From contig URBM01000089.1 in NCBI GenBank assembly GCA_900545995.1, positions 1 through 7,906 of the forward strand: a stretch of 7,906 nucleotides of DNA. Direction: 5' to 3'. How positions within the stretch are numbered: the stretch's first letter is position 1; every line of letters begins with the position of its first letter. A program made the position numbers and the translations under genes. The notes below the pieces were generated by a model. The model was given only the letters and a program-made list of their open reading frames with translations, was not told the origin of the DNA and searched no databases. Origin of the DNA: an uncultured Collinsella sp. (GTDB lineage: Bacteria > Actinomycetota > Coriobacteriia > Coriobacteriales > Coriobacteriaceae). Below are positions 1-5,491 of the stretch, piece by piece.

Positions 1-302
1 AGCCCGATGACCACTTCTCCAAGGGCACGCACTGCGTCGACCTCACCGAGAGCACCATTCAGGCCAACAGCCGCCTGTTCGACAGCATCGACGACGTTCC
101 CCGTCAGGCCTACACCATGGGTACCCAGACCATCATGTATGCCCGCATGATCCTGGTTGTCGCCAACGGCGAGGCCAAGGCTCAGGCCGTGCATGACATG
201 TGCTATGGTCCGGTTACGCCCGCGTGCCCGGCTTCGATCCTGCAGCTGCACACCAACTGCGTTGTCGTTGCCGACGAGGCCGCCCTTTCGCTCTGCGAGT
301 AG
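1..302 (+). CDS. nagB: glucosamine-6-phosphate deaminase, C-terminal part (5' end outside window)
   Basis: This is the last ~99 codons of a gene that enters from the left; the reading frame has full codons from base 3 and stops at TAG 300-302. NagB converts glucosamine-6-phosphate to fructose-6-phosphate plus ammonia in the cytoplasm, the last step by which amino sugars enter glycolysis. The visible protein matches the family's C-terminal third: a THCVDLTESTIQANSRLF segment equivalent to the 'LT..T..ANSRFF' stretch of E. coli NagB, then YTMGTQTIMYARMILVVANG (the 'LTVGVGTLLDAEEVMILV' strand-helix), and finally an ASILQLHTNCVVVADEAA stretch equivalent to 'ISCLQLHPKAIMVCDEPS'. The catalytic Asp/His residues lie upstream and cannot be checked. 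It ends soon after the conserved core, without the longer tail of E. coli NagB. An intrinsic terminator follows 32 bp after the stop, so nagB is the last gene of its transcript. Confidence 0.9.
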   Translation, partial: PDDHFSKGTHCVDLTESTIQANSRLFDSIDDVPRQAYTMGTQTIMYARMILVVANGEAKAQAVHDMCYGPVTPACPASILQLHTNCVVVADEAALSLCE

Positions 303-334
303 CGCGAATCCTGCACCTCGACATAGCCTTGCCT

Positions 335-362
335 AAGGCCTCCGCTTTGCGGGGGCCTTTTT
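335..362 (+). terminator. Rho-independent terminator of nagB
   Basis: The arms AAGGCCTCCGC (335-345) and GCGGGGGCCTT (349-359) pair over 11 bp with one T-G wobble around a TTT loop, and T358-T362 forms the U-tract. It sits 32 bp after the nagB stop and is oriented to end the + strand transcript. Confidence 0.9.
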
Positions 363-430
363 GCTATCCCTTTCCGCCCGCTTGACCAAAATCTTGCCGC
401 AAGCTTGACGAATGCCGGATGCCCAACAGC

Positions 431-459
431 TTGATTCATTCTATACCAGATTCTATGCA
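431..459 (+). promoter_or_regulatory. possible sigma-70-type promoter upstream of the BTAD regulator gene
   Basis: TTGATT (431-436) is followed after 17 bp by TATGCA (454-459), a fair match to the -35/-10 spacing and consensus. If used, the regulator mRNA would have a leader of roughly 285 nt. Other boxes nearer the gene, such as TATACA at 685-690, lack a partner -35, so the real start site is uncertain. Confidence 0.25.
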
Positions 460-740
460 AAAATGCCACTAGAAGGTCGTAGACGGTAGCGGGTGCTAGG
501 CGAGTTGAATGACATGGCTGAACCTTGTTCATCTGCGTTACACTGCCGCTTGGATGGGACAAGCTGACAAGCTCATTTACCTGCTTAAAGACCGATTAGT
601 CGGGGGATTAATAACAATCGGCCCTCGCTGTACAAAAACTTGCCGCTTGCGTACCAAAAGACAACCTAAAACACAAGGTCGCTCTATACATAGCGCGGCT
701 TGTATGGTCTTGCGGTTACAGTGTCCATACGGTCGAGTTG

Positions 741-745
741 AGGAG
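741..745 (+). promoter_or_regulatory. ribosome binding site of the BTAD regulator gene
   Basis: AGGAG lies 5 nt before ATG 751 and is the reason for choosing this start over the in-frame ATG codons at 790 and 811. Confidence 0.8.
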
Positions 746-750
746 CGGGC

Positions 751-3750
751 ATGGTAAATGATTTGAGCAGTATAGACGACCTCGAGCTGATGCCGCTGGG
801 CGGAGGCTATATGGTGCGACGCGAACGCTTGATGAATGAGCTTATCGCCAAGGGCCGAAAGGCCGGCATCGTGGTTCTTTATGCGCCCGACGGGTTTGGG
901 AAGACCTCGGTGCTGCTGCAGTACACCCATGAGGTTAAATGCGACCCGACGCGAGGCCCCGTGCGGATTATCGAGGCCGATCGCGCCATTGGGCGCGAGG
1001 TGTTTATGCAGCTCGAGGTGGTTACCGAAGAACTCAAAGACAAACCGCACTCCCTTATCGCGATTGATAATGTGCCAAACCTCGATCAGCACGATACCGA
1101 AGACCTCATCGACAGGATTCGCGGCCTGCGCGCTATGGGGGTAGGGGTCTTTATCTCCTGCCGTCCTTCAAATCGTCAGCTGATTCATGGGCTGGGCGAT
1201 TCGGTTAAGATCAATGCGCAGATGCTCAAGGTGCATGCCTATGAGTATTCGGCGTGGGCATCGGCGTTTTCGATCAGCACATCGCTCGACTTTTATCAGC
1301 TTACGCAGGGCGTGCCCGAGCTCGTTTCGGCATTGCAGACGGGTCTGTATGGCCAAGGCGACGTAGCCGGTCTGCTCGAAAACGAGATTGTCAACGTCTA
1401 TGGCGCGGCACTTGTCGATCTGGCTTCGCTCGACAATAATGCGCTGTTTTGCGTGGCATGTCTCATGATTTTGATGGGCGAGGGCAATATCGCAGAACTC
1501 GAGGCTTGCGGGGTGAGGCTGTCGATGGTCGACCAGTCCTACTTTGTACGCGACTACCCGATCTTTGGCTTGGACCCCGCCGAGCGGAGTTTTACGTGTC
1601 TGGGCACGGAGGATAACGGACGCTTGCGTTTGCGTAAGTTGGTGGCCGAGGTTCGCCCCGAACTTGTTCCGAGGGCAGCCCGGATTTTGCTTAAGGCGGG
1701 CCGATGTGATGCGGCGATGGGCCTAGCGGACGCCTTTTTGGACCGTGATGCGGTCCTTGAACTTGCTGGGCAGTATGGGGTCGATCTGACTCTGACGGGG
1801 CACGGGGCCGATATCTGCCGAGCAGCGCTGGGCACGATCGATGCCGACGATCCGGCTCCAGAGCCAACGCCTGCCGAGGCGCTCGGCGTGTATTTGGCGG
1901 CGGTCAGCGTGTCCAATACAAAGCTCGCTCGCTATATGGCATCGGTCATCGAGCGCGGGGGCGAACGAGCGGCCTGCGAAATAGACCCTGTTTCATGGAA
2001 GGTGGCCCAGACACTGACGGCTGTTTGCTATGGGGACAACGGGCTTGGGCTTCCTACGAACCTGACCGTGCCAGAAATTGAGACGTCCCACACCGCACTC
2101 GATATGTTGTCTGCGCATATCGAGGTCAAGCGATGCCTGACCGAGCGGGGAGATGACGGCGGCGTTCTACAGCAGCTCAAAACGAGCAAGGCCTACGACT
2201 GTGAGCTCGACATCGCGGGGATTGTTATACGGGCCGATAGCATGCTGGTGGAGCTCTTTGACGGGTCGTTTACGGGAACCGACGAGCGCGACGACGAGAT
2301 GACGGTGGTGCGGGAGGCGCTCGACGTACGTGGGCTTAAGGCGATGGCTATCTGGGTGCGCATGGTGTTGGCGGCACGGCGGCTCCTTTCCGGCCTGCCG
2401 GTAACCGACGACGCGGCGTTCAACGAGCTCGATCGTTTTGCCGTGCGCATGCGCGACAACCAGATTCAGCTGTTTGGCCTGTTGCTAGAAGGCTGGCAGT
2501 CGCTGGCAGAGGGACGGCCGGTTAATGCAAAGTTCCGTGCGGTCCAAGTGCTCAAACTTGCCGAGGAGTCGATTGCGTACATGCGCGATAACGCATTGCT
2601 GCTGGAGCGCGCGGCGTATCTGCGTAACACCTCGATGGTTTCGGTGCGCGAGGAAGCGGAGTTGCTCGATATAAGCCAGACGCAGGTTGGTGGCGCAGAA
2701 GCCTGGATGGTGGCGCTGCATTTGGCCTGTGCGGGCCGAGATAGCGATCTTGCGGCCTGGATGTCCATGAATCGCACGGGGATTCTGGAGCCATCGTATC
2801 GGCTCTTTGCGCGCCTTGCCATGCATTGTCTGGGCGAGCCGGCGACCAGGATTCGCAAGAAGCTTCCCGTGCGCGAGCTGTCGCGGTACTCGTTGCGCGA
2901 CGATTTGGAAGGGGAGGGCGAGCGCCTGTTCCAGGCCGGTGAGGTTGAAGCCGTTGATACCATCGACCATATCGAGATTCGTATGTTTGGGGCGTTTCGC
3001 GCCGAGCGCGACGGGTTTCCCATCACGGACAAAATGTGGCGCCGCAAGAAGGCGGCGACACTTGCCGAGCGGCTTGCGCTGGGCATGGATGCGCTCGTCG
3101 ATCGCGAGACGCTGGCCATGGAGCTGTGGCCCCATGCCGAGTTCAATAGCGCCCGCAACAACCTGTACTCGACGATATCGCGCTTGCGGTCGGCTTTGGG
3201 ACCGACGCCGGATGGCAAGTCGTGTGTGCTCATCCAAAATGAATGCATCGGACTCAACGGCGACTACGTCAAGACCGATGTACGGCTGTTTGACCAGATA
3301 AGCCGCGAGGTTTTGGGAAATCGCACGGGTGCGCGCGGGCCCCATTTAGTTGAGCTGTGCCTTAAGATTGAGCAGCTTTATGCCGGACCGCTGTATGTTC
3401 CCAATGGCTGTAATCCCACCTACTTTTTGCGTATGCGACGCATTATGCAGTCAAAGTTCATCGATTGCATGATTAAGGGAGCAAATGCCGCTCTAGAAGA
3501 AAACGATCTGCAGTCGGTGATTTGGCTGGCGGAGTCGGGTCTTCGACAGGAAACGGCGCGTGAGGATATGGTGCGCTGCGCCATGCGCGTCTACAGTGCG
3601 GCGGGGCGGCGGCGCGATATCGTCGAGCTATACAGTGGGCATATGCACCACCTGAGGGAGCAGGTCAATGGCGTGCCCGAGCCCGAGACGCGGCGTCTAT
3701 ACGAGCGCTTGGTGGAGGGGCGGCTCAACCGCGTACTGGTCGAGCGATAA
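751..3750 (+). CDS. large STAND-like ATPase / winged-helix / BTAD (SARP-type) transcriptional regulator
   Basis: A 999-residue cytoplasmic protein with no signal peptide or membrane segment. Residues ~20-200 form a P-loop ATPase of the MalT/STAND kind: Walker A APDGFGKT (45-52), Walker B LIAID (102-106), an ISCRPS sensor-like strand (135-140) and a GVP 'GxP' motif (187-189). Residues ~200-740 are low in recognisable motifs and look alpha-helical, as in the TPR-like arms of this class. Residues ~741-838 are an OmpR-type winged helix starting IEIRMFGAF, with the recognition helix near SARNNLYSTISRLRSAL (800-816). Residues ~843-985 are a BTAD domain starting VRLFDQ. By analogy with SARP and MalT proteins, the ATPase/helical part would sense a signal or partner and the C-terminal part would bind DNA; both roles are inferred, and the ligand and target genes are unknown. 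The gene stands alone on the + strand after a long regulatory region, so autoregulation or control of neighbours is possible but unproven. Domain order is ATPase first, unlike AfsR. Confidence 0.85.
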   Translation: MVNDLSSIDDLELMPLGGGYMVRRERLMNELIAKGRKAGIVVLYAPDGFGKTSVLLQYTHEVKCDPTRGPVRIIEADRAIGREVFMQLEVVTEELKDKPHSLIAIDNVPNLDQHDTEDLIDRIRGLRAMGVGVFISCRPSNRQLIHGLGDSVKINAQMLKVHAYEYSAWASAFSISTSLDFYQLTQGVPELVSALQTGLYGQGDVAGLLENEIVNVYGAALVDLASLDNNALFCVACLMILMGEGNIAELEACGVRLSMVDQSYFVRDYPIFGLDPAERSFTCLGTEDNGRLRLRKLVAEVRPELVPRAARILLKAGRCDAAMGLADAFLDRDAVLELAGQYGVDLTLTGHGADICRAALGTIDADDPAPEPTPAEALGVYLAAVSVSNTKLARYMASVIERGGERAACEIDPVSWKVAQTLTAVCYGDNGLGLPTNLTVPEIETSHTALDMLSAHIEVKRCLTERGDDGGVLQQLKTSKAYDCELDIAGIVIRADSMLVELFDGSFTGTDERDDEMTVVREALDVRGLKAMAIWVRMVLAARRLLSGLPVTDDAAFNELDRFAVRMRDNQIQLFGLLLEGWQSLAEGRPVNAKFRAVQVLKLAEESIAYMRDNALLLERAAYLRNTSMVSVREEAELLDISQTQVGGAEAWMVALHLACAGRDSDLAAWMSMNRTGILEPSYRLFARLAMHCLGEPATRIRKKLPVRELSRYSLRDDLEGEGERLFQAGEVEAVDTIDHIEIRMFGAFRAERDGFPITDKMWRRKKAATLAERLALGMDALVDRETLAMELWPHAEFNSARNNLYSTISRLRSALGPTPDGKSCVLIQNECIGLNGDYVKTDVRLFDQISREVLGNRTGARGPHLVELCLKIEQLYAGPLYVPNGCNPTYFLRMRRIMQSKFIDCMIKGANAALEENDLQSVIWLAESGLRQETAREDMVRCAMRVYSAAGRRRDIVELYSGHMHHLREQVNGVPEPETRRLYERLVEGRLNRVLVER

Positions 3751-3782
3751 AAAACGGGCGCCCGAAGTACTTGGGCACCCGT
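3749..3782 (-). terminator. Rho-independent terminator of yhbY (overlaps stop codon of the BTAD regulator)
   Basis: Read on the - strand, ACGGG-T-GCCC (3782-3773) pairs with GGGC-G-CCCGT (3763-3754), with one internal mismatch. The AAGT/ACTT bases between them can extend the stem, and six U follow at 3754-3749. On the + strand the A-run precedes the hairpin and no T-run follows, so it should work well only for the leftward yhbY transcript. It could still act as a 3' stem for the convergent mRNA. Confidence 0.8.
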
Positions 3783-3819
3783 AAGCTCGCTATGTGTTGG
3801 CTCGCCGGATCATTGGCTC

Positions 3820-4119
3820 TTAGACGAGCTTGATCTTCTCGATATCCTTGCGCGAGGACTCGCGATACAGCGAGAACTTGCGGCCGATGACCTGGACGAC
3901 CTCGGCGTGGCAGCGCTCGGCGAGCTCTTCGGCGGCTTCGCGGGCGGAAAGACTGGAGCCATCGAGCACGGAGCACTTAACGAGCTCGTGCTTCTCCAGG
4001 TAGGCGACCGTCTGCTCGACGGTGCCCTCGTTGACATCGGACTTACCGATGATGATGGAGGGGTTGAGGTGATGGGCCATGCTGCGAAGCTGCTTGACCT
4101 GGGCTCCTGTCAGTGCCAT
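3820..4119 (-). CDS. yhbY: ribosome-associated CRM-domain RNA-binding protein YhbY
   Basis: A 99-residue protein, close to the 97 residues of E. coli YhbY (YqeI in Bacillus). It is a single CRM domain, known in this family to bind RNA and to associate with precursors of the large ribosomal subunit. Recognisable family segments are LRSMAHHLNPSIIIGK (11-26), EKHELVKCSVL (42-52), AAEELAERCHAEVVQVIGRKFSLYR (62-86) and a basic tail. The loop that is usually GKxG is GKSD (25-28), so the second glycine of the GxxG motif is replaced. ATG 4119 is preceded by only a weak purine-rich site (AAGCGAGAA), but the start fits the family N-terminus exactly. The gene lies 181 bp after the methyltransferase on the same strand and ends in its own terminator; it may be co-transcribed or have its own promoter. 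Confidence 0.92.
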   Translation of the reverse strand: MALTGAQVKQLRSMAHHLNPSIIIGKSDVNEGTVEQTVAYLEKHELVKCSVLDGSSLSAREAAEELAERCHAEVVQVIGRKFSLYRESSRKDIEKIKLV

Positions 4120-4300
4120 GGGTTCTCGCTTTCTATGTATGGGGCGCCCCGCGACGGGGCCTTAATCTACGTGAGCTGTCCCACGATAGCGCAGGAACGG
4201 CGCGGTGTGGAGCGTGTTTGCCCAGTTCAAAAAGAATGCGGATGCCGAGCGGGAGAACAGCGCGGGTTACAGGCGGACGTGTACGGCGGCTGAAAGCGGT
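4120..4300 (-). other. leader/intergenic region of yhbY with a short GC hairpin
   Basis: This 181-bp gap contains a perfect 6-bp stem, GCCCCG / CGGGGC, at 4146-4160 with a 3-nt loop, 26 nt before the yhbY start. No T-run follows it on either strand, so it is not a terminator. I see no convincing promoter boxes and no terminator after the methyltransferase stop at 4301, so read-through into yhbY is plausible. Confidence 0.4.
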
Positions 4301-5167
4301 CTATGGACGGTCCGAAGAGACCGGCTCCCATGCAATAAACGCCCAACGGACCTTGCGGACGTGGTCGAGCATGTAGCGCCCCTGCGGCACGCCCTTGGAC
4401 CCTGGCTCGCCGGCATGGGGATTCTCAATCATATGCTGAGCGATGTAGTCGCGCAGACGGTCGATCTTATCCTCGTTACCGTGCTCGAGCATGCGGGAGA
4501 AGTCCGCTACGCCCGCTTCAAGGCTATCGAAGGTATCGCGACGAGGCGATTCAAAGTACGTAACCTGCGGCAGGGCACCCATCTGAATGAGGATATTAAA
4601 GGCATACACAAAGCCATTACTGCAGGTAACCGAGGCACCGATGGCGTTCATCAGGTGCAGGTCATAGCGCGGGCTGGAGTTGGCGACCATCGTGACAGCA
4701 CAACGCCGACGAGCCGTTCGATCAAGCTTGGCAAGCACGCCTTTTAGGTTGGTCGTGGTGACAGAGCGACTGGCAAAGGCAACATCTACCGCTTTCGCGA
4801 CCGGTCCAACCAAATCCCAGTCATCATCCCAAGCAAGCTCAAGCGGTGTAATGCGATCTTCGAGCCCATAGTACTCAATGCCAGCATCAAGCGTGCCCAA
4901 CATGGCAGGGGAAAAGTCAGCAGCAATCACGGGATGCCCAGCCTGAGCAAGCGGAATAGCAATCGACCCAGCCCCACACCCCATATCAAGCGCTAACAGC
5001 TTCATAAAATCCCGAGCATACGAAGCAGTCTCAAGCGGCCGAAAATGCCGAGCCCGCTTATCCCACTCAAAAGAGTCATCAGCTCGCCGCCGATCAGCTT
5101 GCAGACGCATCCACTCCTGGTTCCAATCTGTGGAAAGCAGCTCAGAACGATTCTCCCCATCAACCAC
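4301..5167 (-). CDS. class I SAM-dependent methyltransferase, substrate unknown
   Basis: A 288-residue Rossmann-fold methyltransferase, starting at GTG 5167. Motif I is DMGCGAGS (61-68, GxGxG type), the acidic end of strand 2 is VIAADFS with D84, and DVAFASRSVTT (128-138) is the motif IV region; the C-terminal part ends VRWAFIAWEP. The N-terminus (TDWNQEWMRLQAD...EWDKRARHF) is typical of soluble methyltransferases that carry a helical cap before the SAM fold. The start rests on AGGAGG 7 nt before the GTG; an ATG at 5227 would keep the frame open but would run through a terminator hairpin, has no ribosome site and would add a spurious hydrophobic leader. The segment before motif I is unusually short: LLAL runs straight into DMGCG, where related enzymes carry about seven more residues. 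The substrate cannot be told from sequence. Codon use is less biased than in the DUF711 and metH-like genes. Confidence 0.85.
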   Translation of the reverse strand: MVDGENRSELLSTDWNQEWMRLQADRRRADDSFEWDKRARHFRPLETASYARDFMKLLALDMGCGAGSIAIPLAQAGHPVIAADFSPAMLGTLDAGIEYYGLEDRITPLELAWDDDWDLVGPVAKAVDVAFASRSVTTTNLKGVLAKLDRTARRRCAVTMVANSSPRYDLHLMNAIGASVTCSNGFVYAFNILIQMGALPQVTYFESPRRDTFDSLEAGVADFSRMLEHGNEDKIDRLRDYIAQHMIENPHAGEPGSKGVPQGRYMLDHVRKVRWAFIAWEPVSSDRP

Positions 5168-5174
5168 GGGCCAA

Positions 5175-5180
5175 CCTCCT
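5175..5180 (-). promoter_or_regulatory. ribosome binding site setting the GTG start of the methyltransferase
   Basis: AGGAGG on the - strand (5180-5175) is a full anti-Shine-Dalgarno match with a 7-nt spacer to GTG 5167. It also lies only 6 nt after the U-tract of the terminator hairpin, so hairpin and ribosome site are physically coupled. Confidence 0.85.
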
Positions 5181-5186
5181 AGCAAC

Positions 5187-5218
5187 AAAAAAGCGACTCC
5201 TCCCAAAAGAAGAGCCGC
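5187..5218 (-). terminator. intrinsic terminator (possible attenuator) in the methyltransferase leader
   Basis: On the - strand the arms GCGGCTCTTC (5218-5209) and GAGGAGTCGC (5202-5193) form 10 pairs, two of them G-U, around TTTTGG, followed by six U (5192-5187). It is a strong Rho-independent terminator by shape. It may simply end the DUF711 transcript. However, there is no room for a promoter between it and the methyltransferase ribosome site, so the methyltransferase mRNA must either start inside or upstream of it and pass through. That is the layout of an attenuator. Confidence 0.8.
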
Positions 5219-5332
5219 AACAAGCATATATCAGAAAGAACCGATCCAACGCCAAACCGCCGCACCAGCCAAGTGGTGCAGGAGCGAAGCAACTGCAACC
5301 GGGATAGAACTCAACCGAGGTCCCGTTATGCG

Positions 5333-5474
5333 GGAGCCCCGCCGCCGGGCGGCAGACATATAAGGTCGATCGCGAGTTCCGCACGAGCCGGAGAGCACTT
5401 AATGTGCTCTCCGTGCGAGTCAGGACTGTCCGAGCAGGCGACCTTATATGTCTGCCGCCCGGCGGCGGGGCTCC
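5333..5474. repeat. 142-bp palindromic element: perfect 36-bp inverted repeats around a 70-bp hairpin-bearing centre
   Basis: The left arm 5333-5368 (begins GGAGCCCCGCCG, ends ATATAAGGTCG) and the right arm 5439-5474 are exact reverse complements over 36 bp. Each arm also contains its own small palindrome, GCCGCC-G-GGCGGC or its complement. The 70-bp centre (5369-5438) carries a second stem, CGGAGAGCAC 5389-5398 with GTGCTCTCCG 5404-5413 around TTAAT. It starts 17 bp past the DUF711 stop. There is no T-run after it, no clear target-site duplication, and the centre is too short to code for a protein. A REP/MITE-like non-autonomous repeat or a mRNA 3'-protecting structure are both possible. Confidence 0.9.
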
Positions 5475-5491
5475 TCGCCCGAACCCCTCAG

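Larger units (their letters stand above)
303..750. other. 448-bp non-coding region between nagB and the BTAD regulator gene
   Basis: Apart from the nagB terminator I see no convincing gene here. Short open frames on both strands lack recognisable protein character and good ribosome sites. The stretch is more AT-rich than the flanking genes, as expected for a regulatory region. It holds a possible promoter (431-459) and several copies of a TGCCGC-type motif. It also holds three short inverted repeats: CCGATT 592-597 with AATCGG 616-621, the palindrome CTATACATAG 684-693, and GTATGG 702-707 with CCATAC 725-730. Any of these could be operator sites for the downstream regulator or others. No tRNA, known riboswitch or CRISPR pattern is visible. 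Confidence 0.6.
5168..5491 (-). other. 324-bp structured non-coding region between DUF711 gene and methyltransferase
   Basis: No gene is supported here. In - strand order it holds a 142-bp palindromic element (5474-5333), a leader with several short competing stems (5335-5262), a terminator (5218-5187) and the methyltransferase ribosome site. Leader stems visible are CGGGA 5325-5321 with TCCCG 5304-5300 or with TCCCG 5335-5331; TGCAG 5297-5293 with CTGCA 5281-5277; and GCACCA 5279-5274 with TGGTGC 5267-5262. I could not match it to a known riboswitch, T-box or cobalamin element. Confidence 0.6.

Noticed and set aside
509..757. 82-codon + strand open frame overlapping the regulator start
   Set aside because: Only a poor purine-rich site upstream and no recognisable protein character; more likely untranslated leader.
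203..1092. - strand open frames at 203-562 and 577-1092
   Set aside because: The first crosses the nagB end and its terminator, the second overlaps the ATPase domain of the regulator. Neither resembles a known family.
2466..3345. Two overlapping - strand open frames (263 and 286 codons) inside the BTAD regulator gene
   Set aside because: Arg/Ser/Pro-rich shadow proteins without ribosome sites; the + strand frame has clear ATPase, winged-helix and BTAD motifs throughout.
5168..5227. 20-residue hydrophobic N-terminal extension of the methyltransferase (start at 5227)
   Set aside because: It is encoded by the terminator hairpin and the Shine-Dalgarno region, has no ribosome site of its own, and a GTG with AGGAGG at 7 nt lies downstream.
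5333..5474. Phase-variable invertible promoter between the 36-bp repeats
   Set aside because: The 70-bp centre shows no -35/-10 pair on either strand, and no recombinase gene is nearby. Only reads showing both orientations would revive this.
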